NCBI RefSeq assembly: GCF_016495725.1 | Contig: NZ_CP054705.1 | Location: 2,542,001-2,606,000 of the forward strand | Direction of reading: 5' to 3' | Source: Salicibibacter cibarius | GTDB taxonomy: Bacteria > Bacillota > Bacilli > Bacillales > Marinococcaceae | Length of the DNA stretch: 64,000 bases | Shown: positions 35,672-44,984 of the stretch, in pieces | Position numbering within the stretch: the first letter of the stretch is position 1 | Layout of the letters: the number at the start of each line of letters is the position of its first letter | Made by a program: the position numbers and the translations under genes | Notes under the pieces: generated by a model | What the model saw: the letters and a program-made list of their open reading frames with translations, nothing else | Told to the model about the DNA's origin: nothing | Database searches by the model: none

Positions 35672-37381
35672 TTAACGATGGCTTTGTGCTGCTTTTTCTT
35701 TTAAAGCTCGTTTTAAAATTTTGCCTGCACCGGTAATCGGAAGCTCTTCTTCGATATATACGTCTCGAATTTTTTTATAAGGAACGACTTGTTTATTTAT
35801 ATCAGTCATGATTCGTTCTTTGGTTGACACAATATCCAATGAATCAGGCTTCGATTTTAATATAACGAAAGCGATTGGAATTTCAACACTTTCCTCATGA
35901 GGGACTCCAACAACAGCGGCATTGGCTACCAATGAATGTTGCATCAATAGTTCTTCCAGCTCCCTCGGATAAACGTTGTATCCTTTGTGAATGAGCATAT
36001 CTTTCTTGCGATCAACGATATAGAGATAGCCATCTTCATCCAACTGTCCGATATCGCCTGTTCTTAACCAACCATCCTTTAACACTTCTTTGGTTTCTTC
36101 AGGCTTTTTATAGTAACCTTTCATGATTTGGGGGCCTTTGGCACAAACCTCCCCGGAACACCCGATAGGAAGAGGCTCATCGGAATCATCCGCTACGATT
36201 TTGATATCGGTATCAAAAACCGGCATGCCAACGGAGCCTAATTTTCGGAGCCCCGACTTGTTCCCCGGGTTTGAGGTGTGCATCATCGAAGCTTCGGTTA
36301 AGCCGTAGCCTTCTGATATAATCGCGTTTGGAAACAGTTCATGTAAGCGCTGTAACACTTTTTTAGAAATGGGGGCTGCACCGGAACGAACTTGACGAAC
36401 GGAAGTAAGGTCGCGATCATTAATGCTCTCAGCATTGACAAGGGCACTAAACATCGGCGCTGATCCGCCAATCGTTGTTATTCCATACTGTTCGATGGCA
36501 TCTAAATAATCTTCGGGTTGGAAACGCGTGTGCAATACAATTCTGGCTCCTTGCAAAATTAAATTATTCATGTAACCTAACGTCCCCATCGCGTGATACC
36601 AAGGGGAAATGTTCAAGACTGTCCCGGTGCCTACCGGTACCGGAAATTCCTCTTTAGAAATTTCGGACGCAGAATTAACGATAAGCCCGCCATCTTCCAC
36701 GTCATGCAAGAGCCCACTCGACCAACAGCATGATTGAATGATGTTACACACCGCCTTATAGTGGGTGATCATCACACCTTTGGATCGCCCCGTCGTCCCG
36801 CCTGTATAGGCGATATGCGCCAAATCCCGTTTAGGTTCGATATCCACCTCCGGACATTTAGGTTCATAGTTTGATAGCAAAGCTGATAACCGATACCAAT
36901 CATCCGGCCATTCTTCAGTCTCATCATCCTTTTCACCTGTTAAGACAACTATGTCTATCACGGTCTCCGGTAAAACTTTCCTCAATGTATCTGCAGCTGT
37001 CTCGTGTGTCACTATAGCCCGCGCTTCACAATCTTTTAATTGATGACTTAATTCACGCCCCGTGAGCATCGGATTGACCGGAGAGAAAATAGCCCCATTC
37101 ATCATTATACCGTAATATGCGATCATATATTGAGGACAATTCGGCATATGAATGGATACGACATCCCCTTTGCGGATTCCTAACGTATGCAAAGCATGGG
37201 CAAACCGTAAAGTTTGATCATATATCTCTGCAAATGTCCAATTTTGATCCTTAAAAGTTAGCGCGACTTGATCCGGAAAACGGTTCGCAGACCCTTTTAA
37301 AATAGAGTGCACGGGCAATTCAGGAAAATCCATGCTTTTTGGAAGCCCTTTCGGCCAATTGCTATACCATGGTTTATTCAT
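35672..37381 (-). CDS. Long-chain fatty-acid-CoA ligase-like (FadD type)
   Basis: A 569-residue AMP-forming acyl-CoA ligase of the FadD branch. It shows AYTGGTTGRSKGVMITH near residue 195, GYGLTEASMMHTS near 345, KDGWLRTGDIGQLDEDGYLYIVDRKKDMLIHKGYNVYP in short segments near 440, and the catalytic lysine in PITGAGKILKRAL near 555. The tail PWYSNWPKGLPKSMDFP at the N-terminus is typical of the FadD group. AGGAGGT precedes the ATG. It directly follows the TRAP permease, consistent with activation of the imported acid. Confidence 0.93.
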   Translation of the reverse strand: MNKPWYSNWPKGLPKSMDFPELPVHSILKGSANRFPDQVALTFKDQNWTFAEIYDQTLRFAHALHTLGIRKGDVVSIHMPNCPQYMIAYYGIMMNGAIFSPVNPMLTGRELSHQLKDCEARAIVTHETAADTLRKVLPETVIDIVVLTGEKDDETEEWPDDWYRLSALLSNYEPKCPEVDIEPKRDLAHIAYTGGTTGRSKGVMITHYKAVCNIIQSCCWSSGLLHDVEDGGLIVNSASEISKEEFPVPVGTGTVLNISPWYHAMGTLGYMNNLILQGARIVLHTRFQPEDYLDAIEQYGITTIGGSAPMFSALVNAESINDRDLTSVRQVRSGAAPISKKVLQRLHELFPNAIISEGYGLTEASMMHTSNPGNKSGLRKLGSVGMPVFDTDIKIVADDSDEPLPIGCSGEVCAKGPQIMKGYYKKPEETKEVLKDGWLRTGDIGQLDEDGYLYIVDRKKDMLIHKGYNVYPRELEELLMQHSLVANAAVVGVPHEESVEIPIAFVILKSKPDSLDIVSTKERIMTDINKQVVPYKKIRDVYIEEELPITGAGKILKRALKEKAAQSHR

Positions 37382-37408
37382 AGAAACATAACCTCCTAAA
37401 CGAGTGAG

Positions 37409-38722
37409 TTAATTCATAAAATTATCAGGTAGCCAAAGTGCGATATTCGGAAATACCATAACGAGAATGATGACTAAAATATACAAACCTACGAAAGGCC
37501 AGACGGAAACGTACAATTCACGAATACTAATGTCAGGTGCAACACCTCTGAGAACAAATAGATTAAACCCAAAAGGCGGCGTCATATAACCCATGCACAT
37601 TGTTATAATGAACAATACACCAAACCAGATAGGATCAAAATCCAAACCTGTAATTACCGGCAAAAATAGGGGAGCTGTCATCAATAAGATCCCTGCTGGA
37701 TCAATAAACATACCCAGGATAAAAAAGATGAGTAATATCCCTACCAAAATCAACCAGCGATTAACATCCAAACCTGTAATTGTCCCGGCAAACCAATCAC
37801 CTACACCAGAAACCGTTACGATTCTGGCATAAGCCGTTGCACCTATAAGGAGCCAAAACACCATCCCGTTAATGCGTACTGTCATCATAAACATTTGCTT
37901 AATATTGGACCAGTTCATTTTTTTCTTAATACCGGCACTAACAACGGCTCCCATCACGCCCACCGAAGCAGCTTCCGTAGGTGTGGCTACCCCAGTGTAT
38001 ATTGTACCTAACACTAAGATAATGATGCTTACAGGTAATAGAATCCCTTTTAGTGATGTTAATTTTTCTCCAAATGTAAACCGATTCGCCTTGTCTATTG
38101 ACGGTCCCATCTCCGGTTTAATATAGCAAACGATAAGGACATACGCCATAAAAACCAAAGTCGCTAAAATCCCTGGTCCAATTCCTGCGAAAAATAAAGC
38201 TGCCGTAGAAACACCAGCTTCCGAAGCGTATAAAATCATGATGATACTTGGAGGCAACAATACCCCTAGAGATCCTCCAGCCACAATTGTGCCTGATATG
38301 AGCTTACTATCATATCCTCTTTTAAGCATGGAAGGCCGTGCCGTCACACCAAGTGTGGCCGTTGCCACCGTTGCTATGCCTGTCATTGAACCAAATATAG
38401 AGGAAACAACATTTGTGCCTGCGGCTAAACCTCCCTTTATTCCGCCCAACCAACGATAAATCGCTTCGTACATATCTTCTGCTAAATCACTGTATCTCAG
38501 TATGGCAGCCATTAATATATATAACGGCAATGCCGATAACGTGAATTCAGAAACCTTACCAAATGAACCCAGGACAAACCCGTCGACGCTGGACAGACCA
38601 TCCCAAAAGAAAAAACCAAAAATGAGCGATAATCCACCTAATGTGAATGCAACCGGTATCCCCAGTCCCATAAAGAGGAGAAGTGATCCAAACAGTATTA
38701 AAGCGACAATTCCACCATCCAC
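37409..38722 (-). CDS. dctM: TRAP transporter large permease DctM
   Basis: A 437-residue, 12-helix permease that forms the ion-coupled channel of a DctPQM TRAP transporter. Landmarks are LGIPVAFTLGGLSLIFGF near residue 22, SIFGSMTGIATVATATLG near 105, and GGSLGVLLPPSIIMILYASEAG near 145. GTG start at 38722 placed 7 bases after GGAGGAG. The stop of DctQ (38723) abuts it, so the two are coupled. Confidence 0.95.
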   Translation of the reverse strand: MDGGIVALILFGSLLLFMGLGIPVAFTLGGLSLIFGFFFWDGLSSVDGFVLGSFGKVSEFTLSALPLYILMAAILRYSDLAEDMYEAIYRWLGGIKGGLAAGTNVVSSIFGSMTGIATVATATLGVTARPSMLKRGYDSKLISGTIVAGGSLGVLLPPSIIMILYASEAGVSTAALFFAGIGPGILATLVFMAYVLIVCYIKPEMGPSIDKANRFTFGEKLTSLKGILLPVSIIILVLGTIYTGVATPTEAASVGVMGAVVSAGIKKKMNWSNIKQMFMMTVRINGMVFWLLIGATAYARIVTVSGVGDWFAGTITGLDVNRWLILVGILLIFFILGMFIDPAGILLMTAPLFLPVITGLDFDPIWFGVLFIITMCMGYMTPPFGFNLFVLRGVAPDISIRELYVSVWPFVGLYILVIILVMVFPNIALWLPDNFMN

Positions 38723-39238
38723 TTAGGACTCCTCCTCCCATAACTTATTTCCGGTGAAAACAGTGTACATATCATTAATGACGTCTATCAGCGCTTGAAT
38801 CGCTAACAATATCCCACCGATTGGCACCATTAACCATTGGATCCACATGAAAATATTTAAACCCGTAGAAGCTACTGCTTCTAGTTCCATTAGATGCAAA
38901 ACCATTTCTCCGCCTATGATTATAAAGGCAAACGCGATTAAAAATATGAATAAAGCAGTAACGAGATCAACCATGCTTTTTTTTCGCTCTGAAAAATTTT
39001 CATAAAAGAAATCAATTCGCACATGACCTTTATGTAACAAGACATAACCGCCTGCTAAAAATGCAGAAAGCCCTGTAAACCAAACGGATAAATCAAACCC
39101 CCATTGTGTTTGATTGTTAAAAAAATACCGGGCGATCACATCATAAAACAATAAAATGGCCATTAATGAGATAATAGCACCAATCACCCACAACATTTTA
39201 TTATTAATCGCGCGAACAATTTTCACAAACGTATACAT
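38723..39238 (-). CDS. dctQ: TRAP transporter small permease DctQ
   Basis: A 171-residue, four-helix protein of the DctQ family (FYDVIARYFFNNQTQWGFDLSVW near residue 30, LLHKGHVRIDFFYENFSERKK near 62). It partners DctM in the membrane. AAGGAGGGG precedes the ATG. The stop touches the GTG of dctM. Confidence 0.93.
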   Translation of the reverse strand: MYTFVKIVRAINNKMLWVIGAIISLMAILLFYDVIARYFFNNQTQWGFDLSVWFTGLSAFLAGGYVLLHKGHVRIDFFYENFSERKKSMVDLVTALFIFLIAFAFIIIGGEMVLHLMELEAVASTGLNIFMWIQWLMVPIGGILLAIQALIDVINDMYTVFTGNKLWEEES

Positions 39239-39307
39239 GTGCTCCCCTCCTTAATCCGGTAATAAAGGTAAAGGAAGCAATATGCTCCCTTTAATAAAAG
39301 TCCTCAT

Positions 39308-40330
39308 TTAATCCATGCGATCCTCTAAAATTTCTACCATCCTTGCAGTATCTTCGTTAATCTCAGCAAAATCTTCATATAGCGGTGTACTGCTTTCCTG
39401 AAAAGCTTCTATTTCTTCATCCGTGAGTTCATTTACCTCTACATCATGCTCTACCGCCGTATCTAACGCCTCTTCTGTCAACTGTTGGGATCCCTCGATT
39501 GCTTTTTCTTCCATTTCCTCTCCAACTTCCAAAACGGTCTCCTGTAAATCATTTGGAAGTTGTTCCCAGCTTTCCATGCTAATCGTAGTCATACAGACAA
39601 TCGGATCGACAATACCCGGACTAGTTGCATAATCCACTACTTCATGATAATTATGCGTATCCAATGTATATAAAGGATAGATTGTTCCATTCATCATCCC
39701 ACGTTGCAACGCTTCATACATTTCCGTGGCAGCGATGTTAGAAGGAGCTACATCCAAGTCGTTAAACCAGTCTAAATATAGTCCGGTAGGTAACCTCATA
39801 TTTGTATCACCCATTTCTTCCGGACTCCTAATCGGTTCATTCGTCATTAAGGACTGTGAACTTGTGGGCCAATAAAACAACACCTTAGCGCCGTATTCCT
39901 CCATGTTTTCTTCAAAAATGTCCCCGAATTCTGTCTCTCGCATTAAATGCATCGCGTCTTCCTCTCCCTGTGTTGCAAAGGGAAGCCAAAGAGCATCATT
40001 CGTCGGCACAAGGTCACCCCAATAGGGTCCATGCCCTCCCATGTCAACGGTTCCGGACGCTAATGCGTCAAGCAATTGATCTTCCGGTGCTAATTGGTTG
40101 CTATAGTAATAATCTATCTCTAAACGGCCATCCGTTTCTTCCTCAATTCTTTCTGCAAATGTTTCTACCGCGTAATGCTTCGGCTCATAATCATATTCTG
40201 AAGGCGGAAACGTAATATTATAAGTAAGTGTATATGTTTCTTCTTCCGAAGTAGCGGACGGGCTACTACCACAGGCAGAAATAAATAATAATAGTAAAGA
40301 TAAAATTAATAACATTCTTATTTTACTCAT
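39308..40330 (-). CDS. dctP: TRAP transporter solute-binding lipoprotein DctP
   Basis: A 340-residue extracytoplasmic receptor of the DctP type. The signal ends in LLFISAC (lipobox). The mature part shows the DctP helix FAERIEEETDGRLEIDYYYSNQLAPEDQ in short, the segment DALASGTVDMGGHG, and GTIYPLYTLDTHNYHEVVDY near the C-terminal lobe. Two ATGs (40333, 40330) follow AAGGGGGG; the second has better spacing. The frame to 40351 is less likely. It probably binds the acid that the downstream FadD-type ligase activates. Confidence 0.92.
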   Translation of the reverse strand: MSKIRMLLILSLLLLFISACGSSPSATSEEETYTLTYNITFPPSEYDYEPKHYAVETFAERIEEETDGRLEIDYYYSNQLAPEDQLLDALASGTVDMGGHGPYWGDLVPTNDALWLPFATQGEEDAMHLMRETEFGDIFEENMEEYGAKVLFYWPTSSQSLMTNEPIRSPEEMGDTNMRLPTGLYLDWFNDLDVAPSNIAATEMYEALQRGMMNGTIYPLYTLDTHNYHEVVDYATSPGIVDPIVCMTTISMESWEQLPNDLQETVLEVGEEMEEKAIEGSQQLTEEALDTAVEHDVEVNELTDEEIEAFQESSTPLYEDFAEINEDTARMVEILEDRMD

Positions 40331-40373
40331 CATAACCCCCCTTCGTTTCATTGCGGTAATTCTTAGACAAAAA

Positions 40374-40390
40374 GTCAGTCACTCACTGAC
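40374..40390. promoter_or_regulatory. Short palindrome upstream of dctP
   Basis: GTCAGT and ACTGAC (6/6) flank 5 bases, about 45 bp upstream of dctP. Size and symmetry fit a TetR-type operator, but no -35/-10 pair is evident beside it. It overlaps the end of the hydratase relic. Confidence 0.3.
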
Positions 40391-40457
40391 GGGGAATATC
40401 GGTGGTAAAAGCAAGGCTAAATTCATTTATACTGTCCTGGATAGCTATATCCAAACC
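40383..40457 (-). pseudogene. C-terminal relic of an enoyl-CoA hydratase
   Basis: Twenty-four codons bounded by stops read GLDIAIQDSINEFSLAFTTD then IPRQ and TGA. They match the C-terminal segment SLDIAIKDSIDQFALSFTTD VPQ of the intact crotonase at 19104-19865. The rest of the gene is absent. It lies 13 bases after the reductase stop, where an operon crotonase could once have stood. Confidence 0.8.
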
Positions 40458-40470
40458 TCATCCCATCAGC

Positions 40471-41289
40471 TTACAAGTCATCCTTATATCTCCCTTTGTT
40501 CAACCAGCTCCCACCATCAATAACATGATTTGCCCCTGTCACATAACTTGCATAATCACTGACTAGGTAGGATGCTAAGTTTGCCACTTCCTGACGTGTC
40601 GACAGTCGGTGGGCCGGGACATTTTTTAATATCTCTTCCTCTTGTTCCGGACTTGCCCACAATTGACTAACTGCGCCAGTATCCTCCGTTGGTCCCGGGG
40701 TGATCATATTCACACGTATATTATGAGGCGCCCACTCAACAGCTAATGTTTTTGTCAATGCTGATACGCCCGCTTTTGCTGCGGCTGAGTGGGCAGTTAA
40801 TGGCCCACCGGTCCAAGCATAAGTTGCTCCCACGTTTAAAATTGCCCCTGATGTGCCTTGGGCAATCATTTGTTTAGCGACACTCTGACTGCAATACCAA
40901 GTTCCATTCAAGACGATATTAATGACGGTATTCCATGCATTCGTTGACATATCGATGGCTTTAACGAGAAAATTTCCGGCGGCATTGTTGACTAAAATAT
41001 CTATTCTCCCGAATGCCGATACAGTTTCGATCACCATTCTCTCCACTTGATCCGGTTCCCGGACGTCTACTTGTATGGTCTTAACCTTTGTTCCATACTT
41101 TTCAATTTCTTTTTTTGCTTCGTCCAACTTTTCCTGTTTGCGGCTCGCGATGACAATATCGGCACCCAAGCGTGCATATTCCTTAGCCATCGCTTCGCCG
41201 AGACCTGTTGCTCCTCCTGTGACAATAGCAACTTTTCCTTTTAAACTTCCTTCCGGTAGCATCGGTTGTTTATATTGCTCTGCTGACAC
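40471..41289 (-). CDS. fadH: 2,4-dienoyl-CoA reductase-like SDR
   Basis: A 272-residue Rossmann-fold reductase of the SDR type. The cofactor motif TGGATGLGEAMA lies near residue 25. The active-site region reads GPLTAHSAAAKAGVSALTKT followed by LAVEWAPHNIRVN and ITPGPTEDTG. There is no Tyr four residues before the Lys. That is the pattern of peroxisomal and mitochondrial-type 2,4-dienoyl-CoA reductases (DECR) and of the Bacillus FadH/YkuF type, so NADPH reduction of 2,4-dienoyl-CoA is expected. It starts with GTG at 41289 after GGAGGG. The product helps degrade unsaturated acyl chains. Confidence 0.87.
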   Translation of the reverse strand: MSAEQYKQPMLPEGSLKGKVAIVTGGATGLGEAMAKEYARLGADIVIASRKQEKLDEAKKEIEKYGTKVKTIQVDVREPDQVERMVIETVSAFGRIDILVNNAAGNFLVKAIDMSTNAWNTVINIVLNGTWYCSQSVAKQMIAQGTSGAILNVGATYAWTGGPLTAHSAAAKAGVSALTKTLAVEWAPHNIRVNMITPGPTEDTGAVSQLWASPEQEEEILKNVPAHRLSTRQEVANLASYLVSDYASYVTGANHVIDGGSWLNKGRYKDDL

Positions 41290-41310
41290 ATGAATCCCTC
41301 CTTTTTAAAA

Positions 41311-42225
41311 TCACACCAATGGGTTATAAGGAAATACATCGGATGAAACATCAAGGGATGTGAAGTCGTTTTTAAACGCTTCCTTTACCGTGTTGCCTAT
41401 ATCTTCAACGCTCCACCCTTCGGAACTATAGGCAGAACGAATCGGTCGTGGTTGCGAAAACAGCATAATTTCTTTGCCGCGAACGCCAAAGATTTGACCG
41501 GTCACATCCGCTGCATCATCACTTCCTAAGTACGATACGATGGGAGCGATATGGGCAGGAGTCATTTCTTTCAATTTTCCCACCCGCTGCTCTTGTTCTT
41601 CATTTTCCGTTGGAATCGTGCCGATGAGACGACTCCACGCAAACGGGGCGATCGTATTGGCCGTAACGTTATAACGGGCCATATCAAGTGCCGTCACTTT
41701 CGTTATCCCGGCGATCCCCAACTTCGCCGCACCGTAATTGGCCTGTCCGATGTTTCCGATGAGTCCGGAAGTAGAACTGAAGTTAATAAAACGCCCGCTT
41801 TTTTGTGCCTTAAAATGTGGGGCAGCCGCACGCGTCATATTGAATGTCCCTTTTAAGTGGACGCCGATAACGGTATCCCATTCTTCTTCTGTCATATTAA
41901 AAATCATGCGATCTCTTAAGATGCCGGCATTATTGACGACGATATCAATACTGCCGAAAGCATCAATCGCCTGTTGCACCATTTTTTGGCCATTTTCGAA
42001 CTCCGCGACAGAATCGTAATTCGCAACAGCTTCTCCTCCTGCTTCTTGAATATCAGCAACTACTTGATCAGCAACTTTAATGTCTTTTCCTTCTCCACTT
42101 GCTTCACCACCCAAATCATTGACAAGTACTTTTGCACCTTCACTTGCCATCAGCAAAGCAACTTCACGTCCGATCCCCCGTCCTGCGCCTGTCACAATCG
42201 CCACTTTGTCATCTAAATGTCCCAT
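41311..42225 (-). CDS. SDR, (3R)-hydroxyacyl-CoA dehydrogenase-like
   Basis: A 304-residue SDR resembling the dehydrogenase domain of peroxisomal multifunctional enzyme 2 (HSD17B4). It shows TGAGRGIGREVALLMASEGAKVLVNDLGGE near residue 12, NNAGILRDRMIFNMTEEEWD near 95, and the complete catalytic set with YGAAK (NYGAAKLGIAG) near 165. C-terminal SQPRPIRSAYSSEGWS is also typical. It would oxidise (R)-3-hydroxyacyl-CoA produced by a MaoC hydratase, matching the pair at 29.2-30.1 kb. The ATG at 42225 follows AAAGGGG. Confidence 0.9.
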   Translation of the reverse strand: MGHLDDKVAIVTGAGRGIGREVALLMASEGAKVLVNDLGGEASGEGKDIKVADQVVADIQEAGGEAVANYDSVAEFENGQKMVQQAIDAFGSIDIVVNNAGILRDRMIFNMTEEEWDTVIGVHLKGTFNMTRAAAPHFKAQKSGRFINFSSTSGLIGNIGQANYGAAKLGIAGITKVTALDMARYNVTANTIAPFAWSRLIGTIPTENEEQEQRVGKLKEMTPAHIAPIVSYLGSDDAADVTGQIFGVRGKEIMLFSQPRPIRSAYSSEGWSVEDIGNTVKEAFKNDFTSLDVSSDVFPYNPLV

Positions 42226-42243
42226 GTTTTCCCCTTTCAAATC

Positions 42244-43386
42244 TTACAATTTCATTTGTCTTGCGATGATTAATTTCATGATCTCCGTTGTTCCGGCCGC
42301 GATTGTGTCCATACGGACATTGCGGTATCGGCGCGCAATCGAATACTCCTCCATGTAACCGTTGCCGCCGTGCAGCTGCAAACAATGATAGGCGACGCGA
42401 TTGGCCATTTCCGTAATCCACCATTTCGCCATTGACACTCTTTTTATATCTTCTTCGCCTTTGAGATGCCCTTCCAGCAATTGGTCAAGTAACGTTCGTC
42501 CCAGTTCAATCTCTGTCGCCATCTCGGTGATTTTAAATTGATTATGCTGAAATTTACTGATCGGCTTCCCGAAGGCCGTTCTTGTTTGACAGTAATCGAT
42601 GGTCATTTCCAACATCGTTTCCGCATCTGTTTGGCTTCTAATAATCTGAATCAGACGCTCTTGCTGCAATTTTTCCATCATGTATTGAAAGCCCTTACCC
42701 TCTTCGCCAATCAAATTACCGACGGGCACGCGGCAATCTTCGAAAAATAATTCCGCAACTTCAGATGTGTTACGACCCAATTTATCCAATTTTTTTGCTT
42801 TAATGAATCCAGGTGTTCCATCTTCCACAGCGATTAAACTAATGCCCTTATGGGGCGGATCAGCTTTTGTGTCCGTTTTACACGCGACCAGTACCATTCC
42901 GCAATTCATACCATTCGTAATAAACACTTTTTGCCCGTTAATAATGTAATCATTTCCTGATTTCTTCGCCGTCGTTTGGATGCTGGCCAAATCAGACCCG
43001 GTATTTGGCTCCGTCATGCCGATCGCCAGCGGCAATTCCCCGGATACACACTTGGGAAGCCATTTTTCTTTCTGCTCTTCAGTCCCGTGACTGGCAATAT
43101 ACGGGGCCACAATATCACTATGTAAGCTTGTAGCCATGTCAAACCCGATTTTTGCCATTTCCTCGATTGAAATAACCGAGTATTCAAAACCTACGCCGGC
43201 TCCTCCATATTTTTCATCTACCCATGGACATAGAAATCCATGTTCACCGAATTTCTTCCACATCTCTTTTGGAACGGATTTTTCCTTATCCCATTCTTCG
43301 AGATTGGGGACTACCTCTTTCTCCAAAAATCGCCGTAATGATTCGCGGAATATTTGATGTTCGTCGGTGTAAACACTTAAACCCAT
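42244..43386 (-). CDS. Acyl-CoA dehydrogenase
   Basis: A 380-residue acyl-CoA dehydrogenase with FLCPWVDEKYGGAGVGFEYS near residue 55, LAIGMTEPNTGSDLASIQT near 122, TRTAFGKPISKFQHNQFKI near 265, LHGGNGYMEEYSIARRYRN near 340, and a C-terminal MDTIAAGTTEIMKLIIAR. There Ala replaces the usual catalytic Glu (IYEGT to IAAGT), so catalysis may use another Glu as in the isovaleryl class. I chose the ATG at 43386 after AAAGGATGG; a frame to 43461 lacks support. First gene after the promoter at 43473-43501. Confidence 0.9.
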   Translation of the reverse strand: MGLSVYTDEHQIFRESLRRFLEKEVVPNLEEWDKEKSVPKEMWKKFGEHGFLCPWVDEKYGGAGVGFEYSVISIEEMAKIGFDMATSLHSDIVAPYIASHGTEEQKEKWLPKCVSGELPLAIGMTEPNTGSDLASIQTTAKKSGNDYIINGQKVFITNGMNCGMVLVACKTDTKADPPHKGISLIAVEDGTPGFIKAKKLDKLGRNTSEVAELFFEDCRVPVGNLIGEEGKGFQYMMEKLQQERLIQIIRSQTDAETMLEMTIDYCQTRTAFGKPISKFQHNQFKITEMATEIELGRTLLDQLLEGHLKGEEDIKRVSMAKWWITEMANRVAYHCLQLHGGNGYMEEYSIARRYRNVRMDTIAAGTTEIMKLIIARQMKL

Positions 43387-43446
43387 ATTGATATCCATCC
43401 TTTCTGTTTTGCCGGCTATTGTATACAATTTGTTTAAAATTAATGA

Positions 43447-43461
43447 AGAAAGCGTTTTCAA
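43447..43461 (-). promoter_or_regulatory. cre-like operator (CcpA)
   Basis: TTGAAAACGCTTTCT on the minus strand fits WTGNAANCGNWNNCW fully. It lies at about +5 to +19 of the promoter at 43473-43501. Confidence 0.65.
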
Positions 43462-43472
43462 TGTTTGGTGTT

Positions 43473-43501
43473 ATTTTACATACTATAATTTTTTTTGTCA
43501 A
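43473..43501 (-). promoter_or_regulatory. Sigma-A promoter of the 43.4-29.2 kb gene run
   Basis: TTGACA (43501-43496), 17 bases, TAAAAT (43478-43473). Same spacing and box sequences as at 19004, 28578 and 59242. Confidence 0.85.
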
Positions 43502-43566
43502 TAATATTTTGATGATTTTATTTTAGGCATCCGAAGGATAAGTGCATTAAGTAACAACTTCCTCTT

Positions 43567-43605
43567 AAAAGAGGCGGATCATTCTTATAAAAAATGATCC
43601 GCTCC
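43567..43605 (-). terminator. Strong terminator after the DctP gene at 43649
   Basis: Minus-strand GGAGCGGATCATT and AATGATCCGCCTC form a stem of about 13 bp with a 9-base loop, then TTTT. It separates the second TRAP locus from the promoter at 43473. Confidence 0.9.
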
Positions 43606-43648
43606 AACATCACGACATATTAAAATTCTCTTGATTGTAAGATCTTTT

Positions 43649-44755
43649 TCACTCTAAATACTGATCCATGTAATCTTCTGCCTCCGGATTCTCTTCAATC
43701 CATTTTTCATTTTCGATCATCAGGTGCTCTATCATTTGTTCAGTTCGTTCATTTATAGATGCAAAATTGTCCCATACTTTTTCTCGACTCAATTGTTCCA
43801 TACGCTCGTAATCTTCTTCAGTCATACTGACAAATTCAACTCCATTATTTTCTGCGAATTCGAATACTTCTTGTGTGTATCGTTGTGAACCTTCAATCGC
43901 AGCTTCCTCCATTTCCTGACCTGTTTCTAATATAATGTCTTGAATATCTCCAGGTAGATCTTCCCATGAATCCTTACTAATCGCTATATGGGTAACAGCC
44001 GGATTAAGCGTTGGAACAGCCAAATAATCAACAGTATCAACAAGACTATAGGTTTCCAGTGCGTAATATGGAAATTGTATTGCATCAATCGTTCCTCTAT
44101 ACAACCCCTCATACTGATCTATTGCCGGCAAGGAGGCTATGCCAGCACCCATTGATTGATTAAAATCAATCGTTAAATTACTTGAAATATTCATTACAAT
44201 CCCTTCCATATCTTCATTGTTGGAAAGTGGGGTCGTTGACATATACCCAGTTGTACTACTAGGCCAGTAATGTAAAAGTTTTATACCATAATCTTCTAAT
44301 GCCTCTTCATACAATGCCCCGACTTCGGTTTCTCTCAGTACATGAAGGGTATGTTCTTCACCCATATTCCAATATGGCAGACTGACAAGATTTCCTTCCG
44401 GAATTCTTTCCGCCCAATAAGATGGTGAGATATTCTGTATATCAATGGTTCCGTTCGCCAGAGCATCAGCCGATTCGTCTTGACCAACTAATTGGTTACT
44501 ATAATAGACGTCAAATGTTACACGACCATCCGTTCTTTCTTCTACCAACTCTATAAACTTCTCTTGGGCATAATACTTTGGTTCCCAATCATGCACAGAG
44601 GGCGGTAGGGATGAGTGGAAAGTCAATGTATACGTTTCCTCTTCATTAGTTCCACCCTCTATTTCTGCTGATTCCGATGTAACGCATGCAGAAAGAATAA
44701 ATAGTAGCAGCAAAGATAGAAATACGAACCAATTTCTTTTATCCAAACCATTCAC
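43649..44755 (-). CDS. dctP: TRAP solute-binding lipoprotein DctP, second copy of a paralogous pair
   Basis: A 368-residue binding lipoprotein with lipobox FILSAC and an acidic mature part. DctP marks are RTDGRVTFDVYYSNQLVGQDES, DALANGTIDIQNISPSYWAER, and GTIDAIQFPYYALETYSLVD. It is strikingly similar along its length to the protein at 46891-48012, and the two flank the DctQ-DctM pair. GTG start at 44755 after AGGAGGGG. A cre-like site and a hairpin lie upstream, so it may have its own transcript. The C-terminus LEENPEAEDYMDQYL is shared with the paralogue. Confidence 0.93.
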   Translation of the reverse strand: MNGLDKRNWFVFLSLLLLFILSACVTSESAEIEGGTNEEETYTLTFHSSLPPSVHDWEPKYYAQEKFIELVEERTDGRVTFDVYYSNQLVGQDESADALANGTIDIQNISPSYWAERIPEGNLVSLPYWNMGEEHTLHVLRETEVGALYEEALEDYGIKLLHYWPSSTTGYMSTTPLSNNEDMEGIVMNISSNLTIDFNQSMGAGIASLPAIDQYEGLYRGTIDAIQFPYYALETYSLVDTVDYLAVPTLNPAVTHIAISKDSWEDLPGDIQDIILETGQEMEEAAIEGSQRYTQEVFEFAENNGVEFVSMTEEDYERMEQLSREKVWDNFASINERTEQMIEHLMIENEKWIEENPEAEDYMDQYLE

Positions 44756-44816
44756 AGCTATCCCCTCCTATTGAATATTCTTTCGTTATCTGCCGAGAAT
44801 GCTGTGCTATTTATTT

Positions 44817-44831
44817 TGTAATCGCTTTTAT
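44817..44831 (-). promoter_or_regulatory. cre-like operator, one mismatch
   Basis: ATAAAAGCGATTACA matches the cre consensus except at the G of WTG. It lies about 62 bp upstream of the DctP start at 44755. A weak TTGAAA with 17-base spacing to AAATAA overlaps it. Confidence 0.45.
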
Positions 44832-44873
44832 TTTTTCAATTTACAGCATTTCCGATTCCGAGCGTTCCCGAGA

Positions 44874-44896
44874 AGCCCCGGGGTATTTCCCAGGGC
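44874..44896 (-). terminator. Hairpin after dctM, weak terminator or RNA-stabilising stem
   Basis: AGCCCTGGG and CCCGGGGCT pair around AAATAC with one mismatch on the minus strand. Only a short T-poor tail follows, so transcription may read through into the second dctP. Confidence 0.5.
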
Positions 44897-44984
44897 TGAT
44901 GTCTTTTACTTTCTCAGTATGCGCACAATGGCACACGGTTTATTTCGTACATCGGATCTCTTTTCATTATTCGGCTAATCCGTG

